DNA of 64,000 nucleotides. Origin: VAZQ01 sp036555745. Lineage in GTDB: Bacteria; Pseudomonadota; Alphaproteobacteria; Rhizobiales; Xanthobacteraceae. Made by a program: the position numbers and the translations under genes. Below the pieces are notes generated by a model. That model searched no databases, was not told the origin of the DNA, and saw only the letters and a list, made by a program, of their open reading frames with translations. How positions within the stretch are numbered: the stretch's first letter is position 1; every line of letters starts with the position of its first letter. Positions 1 through 8,448 of this stretch are shown here, in pieces. Location: assembly GCA_036555745.1 (NCBI GenBank), contig DATBKV010000128.1, positions 1 to 64,000 of the forward strand. Reading direction: 5' to 3'.

Positions 1-2
1 CC

Positions 3-257
3 CTTGTGCTTGGTCTTCTCGGATTTGCCCTCTCGGGCAACGCCGCCTTCGCGCAGGCGATGAACGCGGACGACCTCAAATGGATCAACGAGTGCATCAA
101 GGACAACAAGGGCGGCGCCAGCGACGCGGTCGTGCGCAAGTATTGCATCTGCATGAACGAGAAAATGGACAACAACGAGACGCGCTCGATCACCGAATGG
201 GAAAAGGCCAACCCGGCGGCGCGGCGCGCCTGCGACCGCGAATCCGGATGGAAGTAG
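3..257 (+). CDS. Small secreted cysteine-containing protein, 5' end cut off
   Basis: The reading frame is open to the left edge, so the true start probably lies outside the window; the first in-frame start codon visible is a GTG at position 6. The visible N-terminus is the end of a signal peptide (hydrophobic stretch, then an AFA-QA cleavage-like site), followed by a mature domain of about 65 residues with four cysteines, two of them in a CIC motif and one near the C-terminus. This suggests a small periplasmic protein, possibly disulfide-bonded. I do not recognise a family. It is followed by about 210 bases without a gene. Confidence 0.6.
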   Translation, partial: LVLGLLGFALSGNAAFAQAMNADDLKWINECIKDNKGGASDAVVRKYCICMNEKMDNNETRSITEWEKANPAARRACDRESGWK

Positions 258-467
258 CCGCGGCCTGCGCGCCGCCGCGCGTATAGGCGAGTTGCGCGAA
301 GCGAAGCCACCTGCCCTCGTCATCGCCGCCGCGACCGTCCTGGGGAGCGCTCCGCGGCGGCGCGGTTTTCGCCGGCCGCGCCCCGGCGCGGTTCCCGCGC
401 CGTCCGCCTTGGCGTATGCTCGGCGCCGCGGCGCCAAGCAACAAACACGCGCCGGGGAGACGCAGTC

Positions 468-1436
468 ATGACCGCACGCACTCGATCAGCCCTCACGCTC
501 CTGGCGGCGGCGCTGCTTGCGCTTTCGAGCGCGAGCGCGTGGCCGCAAGCGACGCGCACGGTCAAGATCGTGGTCCCCTACACGCCCGGCAGCGGCCCCG
601 ACATCCTGTCCCGCCTGATGGCGGAGCAGATCGGCGCCGCGCAGGGACCGACCGTGGTGGTCGAGAACCGGCCCGGCGGCGGCACCGTGATCGGCACCGA
701 GGCGGTCGAGCGCGCCGAGCCCGACGGCCGCACCGTGCTGCTGGTCGCGAACTCGTTCGTGATCAATCCGCCCCTGCAGCGCGCGAGCTACGATCCGACC
801 AAGAGCTTCGAGCCGGTGTGCTATCTCGCCGCCACGCCGATGGTGCTGGTGGTGCTCGCCTCCTCGCCCTACAAGACGCTCGCCGATCTGATCGCTGCCG
901 CACGCGCCAAGCCCGGCGAGCTTGCATTCGCCAGCGGCGGGCCCGGCTCCTCCCTGCACATGGCGATCGAGGTGCTCAAGCGCGCCGCCGACATCAGCGT
1001 CACCTACGTGCCGTTCGGCGGTACCGCGCCCGCGATCAACGCGCTGATGGGCAATCACGTGGCGGCGGTGTGGGCCGACTACCCCACGGTGGTGTCGCAT
1101 CTGCATTCCGGCACGCTGCGTGGCCTCGTCACCACCTCGCGCCAGCGCGACGAGATGCTGCCGGACGTGACGACCCTGGGCGAGACCGGGGTGAGCAAAT
1201 ACGACGCCGAGATCTTCTACGGCGTCGTGGCGCCGGCGAAGACGCCGCCCGAGGCGCTCGCGTCGCTCGCCGGCTGGTTCGGCGGCGCGGTCAAGGCGCC
1301 CGACATGAAGCCCAAGCTCGCCAAGCAGGGGCTCGTTCCGGTCGGCACCTGCGGCGCCGAGTTCGGCGCCTACATGCGCCGCCAGGTCGAGGAATACAGC
1401 CGCGTCATTCGCGAGGCGAATATTACGGTCAAATGA
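468..1436 (+). CDS. Tripartite tricarboxylate transporter (Bug/TctC) substrate-binding protein
   Basis: 322 residues, the usual length for periplasmic Bug receptors. An N-terminal signal peptide (about residues 1-26, ending in AWPQA) precedes the family's typical opening, a TVKIVVPYTPGSGPD-like segment, and the GGG-containing segment after VVVENRPG. These proteins bind carboxylates or similar small organic acids in the periplasm and pass them to TctA/TctB membrane partners. No TctA or TctB gene is nearby, so this is an orphan receptor, a common situation in the family. GGGGAGA lies a few bases upstream of the ATG. The ligand cannot be told from sequence. A second Bug receptor lies at 3530-4522. 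Confidence 0.92.
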   Translation: MTARTRSALTLLAAALLALSSASAWPQATRTVKIVVPYTPGSGPDILSRLMAEQIGAAQGPTVVVENRPGGGTVIGTEAVERAEPDGRTVLLVANSFVINPPLQRASYDPTKSFEPVCYLAATPMVLVVLASSPYKTLADLIAAARAKPGELAFASGGPGSSLHMAIEVLKRAADISVTYVPFGGTAPAINALMGNHVAAVWADYPTVVSHLHSGTLRGLVTTSRQRDEMLPDVTTLGETGVSKYDAEIFYGVVAPAKTPPEALASLAGWFGGAVKAPDMKPKLAKQGLVPVGTCGAEFGAYMRRQVEEYSRVIREANITVK

Positions 1437-1576
1437 TCGCGTCGCGCTGCCGAGCGACGCGGGCCAATGCGAGCGCCCTGCGTGCGTACACGCATCCCGG
1501 CCCCTGCCCGCGATTGCGCCGCGTGCCCGACATTGCGCAGCGGCGCGCTCGCTTCGGCCGAAACACGAGCGCCTAA

Positions 1577-1675
1577 AGCGGGATGACTTCTCTTCGAGTA
1601 GTCATCCCGCTCCAAGTTTTTGCTTTGCGCGTGATCCTTTCCGAAAACCGGTTCCCACTTTTCGGGATCACGCGC
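1577..1675. repeat. Double palindromic intergenic repeat (copy 1)
   Basis: Two adjacent hairpins. The first has perfect 11-base arms, AGCGGGATGAC at 1577-1587 and its complement at 1601-1611. The second has GCGCGTGATCC at 1627-1637 and its complement at 1665-1675, enclosing a nested CCGAAAA/TTTTCGG pair around the core ACCGGTTCCCAC. The same architecture recurs at 9034-9135, with degenerate relatives at 8269, 21463, 41804 and 49783. It ends exactly at the stop codon of the YadA-like gene and could act as its terminator. Confidence 0.85.
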
Positions 1676-3375
1676 TATTCGCCGTTCGCCCGCGCGGTGC
1701 GCGCCGGCAGGCCGCATTCCCGCCGCACCTCCTCGAGTTGCGCCCGCAAGCTCGCGAGCTGACCCATGGTCGCGGCATCGCTCGCGGCAACGCCCGCGGC
1801 GACGTTGGTGATGCGGCGCTGATTGCCCGCCCCGCCGACCGACACGCTGTTGTCCTCGTTCGCCACTGAGCCGCTGCCGATCGCCACTGCGTTCGCCGCC
1901 GTAGTGCTCGCGTTGGGTCCGAGTGCGGTCGCAAGCGATCCCGTCGCCGCCGCGCCGTCGCCGTAGGCGGCGCCCCCATGCGAGGCCAAGGCGGCGGAGC
2001 CCACCGCCACCGACTGGGTTGCGATCGAGTTGGCCCCAATCGCGATCGAGCTCACGCCCGGGGCCAAAGCGATCAAGCCTGGTACCCCGGACTGGGCGTT
2101 GAGGCCGATGGCGAGCGCGCCGGGCTGAAGCGCTTGCGCGGCGGCGCCGAGGGCGATCGAGCCATCGCCGGTGGCCTGGGCGGCGAACGCGGCGGCGAAG
2201 CTGCTGAGGCCGCTCGATTTGGTATCCTGGCCGAACGCTATGCTGCGAGTGTTGTTCGCCGAACTATTTAGGCCTAAAGCCAGACTGCTCGGTCCCAAGG
2301 CATGGGCGGTATTGCCGATTGCCACGGTGGAGCTGCTAAGGGCCTGACTTTGGGTGCCGACGGCCGTCCCGCTGTCAACGTTTGCGACGCTGCCGCTGCC
2401 GAAGGCAGACGTGTTGGGCCCGCTTGCGACGCTGCCATTGCCGAAGGCCGAGCCATTGGGCGCGCCTGCCCTGCTGCCATTGCCGAATGCAGAGCTGTTG
2501 GACCCGTTTGCCTTGCTGCCGTTGCCGTAGGCTGAGCTGTTGGACTCGTCTGCAGTGCTGCCGTTGCCGTAGGCGGAGCTGTTGAGACGCTTGGCGCTCG
2601 CTGACGTTCCGACGGCTGTGCCTTGGCCGCCATCTGCGAGCGCCTTGTTGCCGATAGCGATCGCGCCATCTGCTCCGATCCTGGTCGTAGGATTCAAGGT
2701 CGATGCATTGCTGCCGATGGCGATGGAGTCGCCCCCCGCCGAAACGGCATCGATCCCGACCGCGAAGGACCTCGCGCCGCTCGCTCCGCTGAGCTGGCCC
2801 ATGGCGATGCTGCGGTCGCCGCCCGCGCGCGACTGGCTGCCGAGGGCAATCGCTCCATCGGCGGCGAACGAGTTCGGCCCGACCGCCACCGAGATGAGCC
2901 CATTCGCAGTCGCGGCATTGCCGGCAGCGACGCTGCCGTTGCCGACGGCGTTCGCACCGCTGCCGAAGGCCGAGCTGTTCTGTCCGCGCGCGGCGCTGGT
3001 GGGACCGTAGGCCGAGCCGTTGAGGCCGCTGGCCGCGCTGGTGAAGCCGATGGCAACGCCGAAGTCGTTGCTGGCGTTGGCCGAGATTCCGATCGCGATA
3101 TTACCGTGTCCGCAATTCGTGGTGGGAGTACCCATGCAGGGATGTGTCGCGTCTTGTGTAAATGCATGGGCGTCAGGACCAATAGCGATGCCGCCGATGG
3201 CCGCCGTGGTTGCAAAGCCCGCGGCGGAGTCGCTGATAGCGATGGCGGCAAAGCCGTTGGCGGCGCCGTTTCCCAGGGTTTCGGCGAGCCCCGCTCGCGG
3301 ATCGAGCAACTGCATCGGCGCAATGGCGCCGACGGCGAGCAGCAGCGCGGTATGGCTTCTGGACATGCGCGACAT
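1675..3375 (-). CDS. YadA-like trimeric autotransporter head protein lacking the membrane anchor
   Basis: 566 residues. A signal peptide (about 1-32) is followed by some 480 residues of YadA/Hia-type head repeats, in which short motifs such as AIAIG, SAFGNGS and TAVG recur about every 14 residues. In this family such repeats build a trimeric left-handed beta-roll. Near the C-terminus is the typical neck motif ITNVAAG (about 522-528) with DAATMGQL (about 533-540), then a short coiled-coil-like LRAQLEEVRRE segment, and the protein stops. The stalk and the four-strand YadA beta-barrel anchor (normally about 70 residues) are missing, and I find no anchor in any frame downstream. The ATG at 3375 is preferred over the upstream GTG because AAGGGGG sits just before it. 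It may be a secreted head protein, a degraded adhesin, or rely on another anchor. Confidence 0.82.
   Translation of the reverse strand: MSRMSRSHTALLLAVGAIAPMQLLDPRAGLAETLGNGAANGFAAIAISDSAAGFATTAAIGGIAIGPDAHAFTQDATHPCMGTPTTNCGHGNIAIGISANASNDFGVAIGFTSAASGLNGSAYGPTSAARGQNSSAFGSGANAVGNGSVAAGNAATANGLISVAVGPNSFAADGAIALGSQSRAGGDRSIAMGQLSGASGARSFAVGIDAVSAGGDSIAIGSNASTLNPTTRIGADGAIAIGNKALADGGQGTAVGTSASAKRLNSSAYGNGSTADESNSSAYGNGSKANGSNSSAFGNGSRAGAPNGSAFGNGSVASGPNTSAFGSGSVANVDSGTAVGTQSQALSSSTVAIGNTAHALGPSSLALGLNSSANNTRSIAFGQDTKSSGLSSFAAAFAAQATGDGSIALGAAAQALQPGALAIGLNAQSGVPGLIALAPGVSSIAIGANSIATQSVAVGSAALASHGGAAYGDGAAATGSLATALGPNASTTAANAVAIGSGSVANEDNSVSVGGAGNQRRITNVAAGVAASDAATMGQLASLRAQLEEVRRECGLPARTARANGE
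2371..2580 (-). repeat. Five tandem 42-base units encoding 14-residue head repeats
   Basis: Within the YadA-like gene, five consecutive 14-residue units are encoded, each opening with xSA(F/Y)GNGS or a close variant (SSAYGNGS, SSAFGNGS, GSAFGNGS, TSAFGSGS). The DNA units are similar enough (recurring CTGCCGTTGCCG) to allow slippage or recombination to change unit number. They are coding repeats, not a CRISPR array: there are no unique spacers and the frame stays open. Confidence 0.85.
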
Positions 3376-3529
3376 GATCACCCCCTTGTGTTGGGTCCGA
3401 TCGCGCGCGCCGGGCAGACGGTCAGGGTCCAGGACCGCGGCAGCGGCGGCAAACGGCCGGACGGAGAAGGCGCAAGGCTATCCGACCGCACCCGGCGCCA
3501 GCAATACGATTGGCGCCGGACGCGCCCGC

Positions 3530-4522
3530 TCAATCGATCGAAATGCCCGCGGCCCTGATCGGCGCGGCGTTCTTGGCGATCTCGCTGACCACGAATTTCT
3601 GCAGATATTCCGGCGAGCGCCGCTCGGGCGCGACCACGATCGCGCCCACCTCCTTGAGCCGCTGCTGCACCGAGGGCGTTTCCATCGTCGTCACGGTGGC
3701 GTCGTGGAGCTTGCGGATGATCGGCTCCAGCGTGGCTTTGGGAAAGAAAAAGCCGAACCAGGTCGTGGCCTCGAAATCCTTGAGTCCCTGCTCCTGTGCC
3801 GTGGCCAGGTCCGGCAGCATCGGCGAGCGATCGCGCGAGAGGATCGCGATCGGCTTCACCAGCTTGCCCTCGATCTGCGCCGCCACCGTGCCGCTGAGCG
3901 TGCAGAAATAATCGAAGCGCCCGGCGATCAGGTCCTGCATCGCCGGGCCGCCGCCGCGATAGGGAAGATGGGCGATATTGACGCCGATGGTGGCGTTGAG
4001 CAGCGAGCAGTCGACGTGGCCGGTGGAGCCGGCGCCGGCGGAGCCGAACTGCATCGCGTTCTGGTTCTTCCTGGCATAGGCGATGAACGCCGGCAGATCG
4101 TCGGCGGGCAGGTCCTTGCGCGCGACCAGCACGGTCGGCTGCTCGGCGATCAGCACCACCGGCGCCAGGTCGGTCACGAAATTGTAGAGCGGCCGCTTGT
4201 AGAGCGTCTGGTTGATGGCGTCGGCGCGGCTGCCGAGCACGAACTGATAGCCGTCGGGCACCGCCTTCGCCACCCGCGCCGAGCCCAGCATGCCGCCGGC
4301 GCCGCCGACATTCTCGATGATCACCTGTTGCCCGAGCACCTCGGAAAGCCGCTGGCCGATGATGCGTCCCATCACGTCGGTGCCGCCGGCGGCGGCGAAC
4401 GGGACCACCATGGTCACCGGCCGCGTCGGCCAGTCCTGGGCGGCGGCGGTTTCGCACAGCAAGGTGGCGATGGGCGGGATGAGACCGGCGACGACGGCGG
4501 ACAGGCGGGTGATCGCGCGCAT
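3530..4522 (-). CDS. Tripartite tricarboxylate transporter (Bug/TctC) substrate-binding protein
   Basis: 330 residues from the ATG at 4522, which has GAGAGA upstream; a longer open frame exists but its extension is arginine-rich and implausible. A signal peptide (about 1-28, ending TAAAQ) precedes the family opening DWPTRPVTMVVPFAAGG-like, then a mid-domain with GSTGHVDCSLLN. The role would be periplasmic capture of a small organic acid. No TctAB partner is visible. It lies just downstream of the EthD-like gene on the same strand, with about 47 bases between, so the two may be co-transcribed. The ligand is unknown. Confidence 0.92.
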   Translation of the reverse strand: MRAITRLSAVVAGLIPPIATLLCETAAAQDWPTRPVTMVVPFAAAGGTDVMGRIIGQRLSEVLGQQVIIENVGGAGGMLGSARVAKAVPDGYQFVLGSRADAINQTLYKRPLYNFVTDLAPVVLIAEQPTVLVARKDLPADDLPAFIAYARKNQNAMQFGSAGAGSTGHVDCSLLNATIGVNIAHLPYRGGGPAMQDLIAGRFDYFCTLSGTVAAQIEGKLVKPIAILSRDRSPMLPDLATAQEQGLKDFEATTWFGFFFPKATLEPIIRKLHDATVTTMETPSVQQRLKEVGAIVVAPERRSPEYLQKFVVSEIAKNAAPIRAAGISID

Positions 4523-4569
4523 GCCGATCTCTCGGTGTGGGAGCGAAGTGCGGGCGGCGCGAGTGCGCC

Positions 4570-4881
4570 CTACATCTTGACTTCGCTGATCTGGATGGTG
4601 GGCTGCGTGTTGGTATAGTTCGGAATGTCGGCGAGGATCGCCTGCGCGTGCGGAGCGAAGGCGGCCTGGAAGGCGTCGGTGGAATCGAAATATAGATGGC
4701 CCATGGCGACATAGGTCGCGGGCGCCCCGGGCGCACCGCCGGCGATGCCTTCCTCGACCGCCATGCGCTTGCACGCCGCGCCGAGCTTCTGCTGCACCAT
4801 CGGCATGTGCTTGCTGAGGTAATAGCCCATGTCGAACTTGCAGCCCTGGGTGTTGGGATAGAGCACGCTCACCTTGATCAC
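4570..4881 (-). CDS. EthD family protein
   Basis: 103 residues from a GTG at 4881; a GGGAGGA Shine-Dalgarno sequence placed five bases before it decides this start over an in-frame codon at 4896. The sequence is a single EthD-like ferredoxin-fold domain: KVSVLYPNTxG near the start, the family-typical YYLSKHMPM segment, and a HLYFDSTDAFQAAF stretch. EthD proteins were named from ether-degradation operons, but most members have no assigned reaction. The gene precedes a Bug receptor on the same strand, hinting at a shared catabolic context. Function beyond the fold is unassigned. Confidence 0.85.
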   Translation of the reverse strand: MIKVSVLYPNTQGCKFDMGYYLSKHMPMVQQKLGAACKRMAVEEGIAGGAPGAPATYVAMGHLYFDSTDAFQAAFAPHAQAILADIPNYTNTQPTIQISEVKM

Positions 4882-5163
4882 GTCTTCCTCCCTCACTGCG
4901 CTGATTGAGAGCGGCGCGAGCCCGCGCTTGTTCCGGCGAGCTTATGCCAACCGCAAGCCCGGCGATAGCCGAGGTTCGGCCGTCCGCTCGACAAGGTGAC
5001 GCCGCGATGCGCGGCCGCAGCGCGGCGAGCTGTCCACGCAGCCGGGGCGGCCGATGCGCCGCGCACGATTTTGCCCGGGTGTGGCATCGCTACTACAGCC
5101 ACGGACGTGGATTCGGGTTTTAGTGCTTCACTCGATTCGTGGCTCTGCTCGGGATCGCCTGCC

Positions 5164-6372
5164 ATGCGCCTGGCCCACCTTCGCGCCGTGCGATGCTTCG
5201 TGCTTGTCGGCGTGGCTGCGATGCTGGCAATTGGCGGCGGCGATCAGGTACAGGCGCGCGCGGCGCGCAAGCATGCTCCGCAGCACGCGATCCACGGCCC
5301 CGGCTATCACCCGCCCTATGCCGCGATCGTGCTCGACGACAAAACCGGGCGCGTGCTGTACGAGGTCAGCGCCGACGAGCCGCGCCATCCGGCATCGCTG
5401 ACCAAGATCATGACGCTCTACCTCTTGTTCGAGCAGCTGGAGGCCGGCAAGCTCGCGCTCGACACGCCGCTTCCGGTCTCGGCGCACGCCGCCATCCAGC
5501 CCCCGACCAAGCTTGGGCTCAAGCCCAATTCGACCCTCAGCGTCGAGGATGCGATCAGGGGGCTGGTCACCAAGTCGGCGAACGACGCCGCCGTGGTGGT
5601 GGCGGAAGCGATCGGCGGCAGCGAGGAGGAATTCGCCAAGCTGATGACGGCGAAGGCCCGCGCGCTGGGCATGATCGGCACGACCTATGTCAACGCCTCG
5701 GGACTGCCGGCGGACGAGCAGATCACCACCGCGCGCGACCAGGCGCTGCTCGGCTGCCTGATCGGGCACCGGTTTCCCGGCTACTACCAGTATTTCGCGA
5801 CCCCCAACTTCCGCTACCGCGGGGTCGACATGCACAATCACAACAGCCTGCTCGGCCAGGTGAACGGCGTCGACGGCATCAAGACCGGCTACACCGAAGC
5901 CTCCGGCTACAACCTCGTGTCCTCGGTTCGCCGCGACAACAAGCACATCGTCGCGGTGGTGCTCGGCGGCACCTCGAATGGCGCGCGCGATGCCCGCATG
6001 CGGCAATTGATCGAGACCTACATCGTCGACGCTTCGATCGCGCGCACGGCGCCGGTGGTGGTGGAAGGCACGCTCGTGCGCGCCGCCGACCCGGTCAGTC
6101 CGTTCCCGCCGGTTGCAGACGACAGCGCCCGTCCGGGCGCGCCGGCGCAGCCGGCGAAGGTCTATCGCGCCGCGGCCGCGAAGTCGCTACCGGCAAAACT
6201 CGCGCCAGGCGCGTCGAAGCAGGCGACGAACGGCAAGACCGCGCCACCGCAGGCGCAGCGTGCGACGGCCAGAGCATCGACCCTGGGCGTGCTGCGCGAC
6301 ACCTCAAGCACCGGCGTGCATGGCTCGCGCCGGCGCGAGGGCCGGCTGGGCGCGCCGCCTTCCGTTCCGTAA
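5164..6372 (+). CDS. D-alanyl-D-alanine carboxypeptidase (DacA/PBP5-like, peptidase S11)
   Basis: 402 residues. After a signal peptide (about 1-33) the serine DD-peptidase domain shows all three active-site motifs: SLTK (Ser78, Lys81), SAN (138-140) and KTG (240-242). It would trim terminal D-Ala from peptidoglycan pentapeptides in the periplasm. After about residue 300 the protein becomes Ala/Pro/Lys-rich and low complexity, ending in an Arg-rich tail, instead of the usual PBP5 C-terminal beta domain and amphipathic anchor. The start at 5164 fits the signal peptide; in-frame extensions upstream lack one. It runs convergently toward the RlpA-like gene, another cell-wall protein. Confidence 0.93.
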   Translation: MRLAHLRAVRCFVLVGVAAMLAIGGGDQVQARAARKHAPQHAIHGPGYHPPYAAIVLDDKTGRVLYEVSADEPRHPASLTKIMTLYLLFEQLEAGKLALDTPLPVSAHAAIQPPTKLGLKPNSTLSVEDAIRGLVTKSANDAAVVVAEAIGGSEEEFAKLMTAKARALGMIGTTYVNASGLPADEQITTARDQALLGCLIGHRFPGYYQYFATPNFRYRGVDMHNHNSLLGQVNGVDGIKTGYTEASGYNLVSSVRRDNKHIVAVVLGGTSNGARDARMRQLIETYIVDASIARTAPVVVEGTLVRAADPVSPFPPVADDSARPGAPAQPAKVYRAAAAKSLPAKLAPGASKQATNGKTAPPQAQRATARASTLGVLRDTSSTGVHGSRRREGRLGAPPSVP

Positions 6373-6397
6373 TCGGGATTGCCGGCCGCTGCGTCGG

Positions 6398-6958
6398 CTA
6401 TTCGACCACTTCGACCTTGACCTTGGCGACACCGCGCTTGACGATTCCGAGCTCCTCGGCGGCGCCGTGCGAGACGTCGACGACGCGCCCGGGCACGAAC
6501 GGTCCGCGGTCGTTGACCCGCACCGTGACCGACTGGCCGGTGGCCACGTTGGTGACCCGCACGCGGGTGCCGAACGGCAAGCTCCGGTGCGCGGCGGTCA
6601 ATTCATGGGAATCGAACCTCTCGCCGCTCGCGGTGTGCGGGTCGCGCGAATAGAAGCTGGCGAGCCCGTAGGTGGCATCGCCGCTTTTGGACGCCGGCCC
6701 GTCGTTGGCGTCGGCGGAAGCGACTTTGTGCGCGGCCGCCGCATGCCTGGCGGCGACAGCCGACCGCCTGGCGTGGGATTGCGCCCAGCGATCGGCCCGG
6801 GTTGCAGCCTGGCGGCTGCCGGTCAACGAGGCGGATTGATTGGTGACCACGCCGGACTGCGCGCAGGCCGCCAATGTCGCCGCCGTCACGGCGGCGGCGA
6901 GCAACCGAAGGGACGCCCTGACGCGGACGGACCCGACTCCACAACCGATGGAAGACAA
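6398..6958 (-). CDS. rlpA: RlpA-like septal ring lipoprotein (double-psi beta-barrel)
   Basis: About 186 residues if it starts at the TTG at 6958, which has a G-rich GGGGGG upstream; a GTG at 7042 would leave an implausibly long region before the lipoprotein signal. A hydrophobic segment ends in the lipobox LAAC, so the protein is probably lipid-anchored. An Ala-rich linker follows, then the RlpA/DPBB domain with GLASFYS, HELTAAHRSLPFGT and VRVNDRGPF motifs. RlpA proteins bind or cleave denuded glycan strands at division sites. It lacks a C-terminal SPOR domain, as do many alphaproteobacterial members. Start confidence is low, family confidence high. Confidence 0.87.
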   Translation of the reverse strand: MSSIGCGVGSVRVRASLRLLAAAVTAATLAACAQSGVVTNQSASLTGSRQAATRADRWAQSHARRSAVAARHAAAAHKVASADANDGPASKSGDATYGLASFYSRDPHTASGERFDSHELTAAHRSLPFGTRVRVTNVATGQSVTVRVNDRGPFVPGRVVDVSHGAAEELGIVKRGVAKVKVEVVE

Positions 6959-7102
6959 GACTGCACCCCCCGATCCAACTCCGATGCGACAGTGGAAAGC
7001 GGGGAAACGTGGCCTGACGGCGGCCGAAGATGCGGCGAGCACCCGAATTCGCTTCGGTGTGATCGTTTTGTCACAGCCAAGAGGCGGATTGGTGCTCCCA
7101 TA

Positions 7103-7119
7103 CTTAACCTGCGGTTAAG
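7103..7119. promoter_or_regulatory. Short perfect palindrome upstream of the RlpA-like gene
   Basis: CTTAACC-TGC-GGTTAAG is a perfect 7-base inverted repeat with a 3-base spacer, in an AT-richer patch between the Ku gene end and the RlpA-like gene start. It is the shape of an operator but has no T-tract for termination. No regulator is assigned. Confidence 0.35.
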
Positions 7120-7237
7120 GCCAACGGCAGCGACGGCATGTGAGTAGGGGGATGAGCGCGGCTCGACGGCCGGGCGGATGCGGCCCTGCTTCGTCGATTA
7201 TGCCGAGCCGGCGCTTTCGCCGGCAAAGACAGGTGCG

Positions 7238-8161
7238 TCAGCCGGCCTTGCGCCGCGTGCCCGGCTTCTTGGCGGCTGCGCGCTGGGGCGCGCGCTCGCC
7301 GCCCTCGATCGGCAGCAGCATCTCGCGCTGCCCCTCGACGCGCTTGCGGCCCTTCTTGCCTTGCGCCGGCGCCGCGCCGCGCTCGGCGGCGACGCTCCGG
7401 CGCAGCGCGTCCATGAGGTTGATGACATTGCGCGGCGCCGCCGCCTGCTCCTTGTGCTTGGGCGGCTTGAAGCCCGCCTGCTTCTTGCGCAGCAGCTCGA
7501 TCAACGCGGTCTCGTAGTGATCCTCGAACTGCGCGGGCTCGAAATCCCCCGCCTTGGTATCGAGGATATGCTCGGCGAGCTTGAGCATCTCGCCCGGCAC
7601 CTTGATGTCCTGGATGCCGTCGAAATATTCCTCCGGCTTGCGCACCTCGTAGGCGTAGCGCAGCGTCGTGCCGAGCAGCCCCTTGCCGTAGGGCTCGAGC
7701 GCGATGACGCGCTCGCGCTTGGCGAGCACGATCCGTCCGAGCGCGACCATGCCCTTGCCGCGCATGGCGTCGCGGATCACCGCGAACGCTTCCTGGCCCA
7801 CGGTGTCGGTGGGCGCAATGTAATACGGGCTGTCATAGTAGCGCTTGTCGATCTGCGCCGCCGGCACGAAGCGGTCGATTTCGACGGTGTGCTTGCTCTC
7901 CACCTCGATCGCCTCAAGCTCGTCGTCATCGACCTCGATATACACGCCCTTGTCGACCTCGTAGCCCTTGGCCTTGTCGTCCGCCTCGACCGGCTCGCGC
8001 GTGACGTCGTCCACCAGCTGCTGGCGCAGCCGGTTGCCGGTCTTCCTGTTGATCTGCCGGAACGAGATGCGCTCGGAGGCCGAGGTGGCGGGACTGAGCG
8101 AGATCGGACAGGAGACCAGCGAGAGTTTGAGATAGCCCTTCCAATATGCACGCGGCGCCAC
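7238..8161 (-). CDS. ku: Ku DNA end-binding protein (bacterial NHEJ)
   Basis: 307 residues from a GTG at 8161 with AAGGAG upstream. The start MAPRAYWKGYLKLSLVSCP is the typical bacterial Ku opening, followed by the Ku core with RISFRQINRKTGNR and YYDSPYYIAP motifs. The C-terminal 60 residues are basic (Lys/Arg/Ala-rich), as in long bacterial Ku proteins where this tail aids DNA binding. Ku homodimers ring broken DNA ends and recruit ligase LigD. No ligD lies in this window, so it must be elsewhere or Ku works with another ligase. Neighbours are unrelated. Confidence 0.96.
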   Translation of the reverse strand: MAPRAYWKGYLKLSLVSCPISLSPATSASERISFRQINRKTGNRLRQQLVDDVTREPVEADDKAKGYEVDKGVYIEVDDDELEAIEVESKHTVEIDRFVPAAQIDKRYYDSPYYIAPTDTVGQEAFAVIRDAMRGKGMVALGRIVLAKRERVIALEPYGKGLLGTTLRYAYEVRKPEEYFDGIQDIKVPGEMLKLAEHILDTKAGDFEPAQFEDHYETALIELLRKKQAGFKPPKHKEQAAAPRNVINLMDALRRSVAAERGAAPAQGKKGRKRVEGQREMLLPIEGGERAPQRAAAKKPGTRRKAG

Positions 8162-8268
8162 GACATACGCTCCTTACGAAAACCGGTCCCGGGAAACGCG
8201 CTCGGAGGCGACATCGCCTCCGGTGGAAGCGCGGTCCGCTCCAGGCGCTGTTCGGTCGCACGATTGCA

Positions 8269-8305
8269 CCGAAAAGTCTGCAACTTTTCGGGATCATGCT
8301 TAGAT
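8269..8305. repeat. Partial copy of the palindromic intergenic repeat
   Basis: CCGAAAAGT (8269-8277) and its complement ACTTTTCGG (8283-8291) form a hairpin followed by GATCATGCT, matching the right half of the repeat at 9034-9135. A further fragment, GAAAACCGGTCCCGGG, lies around 8177. The 8162-8448 gap upstream of ku appears largely made of decayed repeat material. Confidence 0.6.
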
Positions 8306-8448
8306 AACAATTTCCAGGCCGAGGTTGGAGTCCTGCTTTTGTTCTGCGCTCCCCGCTAATGGCACCGCGGCACAGGTGTTTGCTCTAGCGATTGACCGGG
8401 GATAGTTAACCTTTTGTCACACCCGCATCGCCACGCGGCGCTCTCGTC

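Noticed and set aside
2371..2580. Regular 42-base repeats that could suggest a CRISPR array
   Set aside because: Units are contiguous coding repeats with no spacers and an intact frame.
2623..4618. Plus-strand frames opposite the YadA-like and Bug genes
   Set aside because: The repetitive minus-strand gene creates long antisense frames; their composition is not protein-like.
4905..5163. Short frames between the EthD and carboxypeptidase genes
   Set aside because: No family, ribosome site or signal; treated as noncoding.
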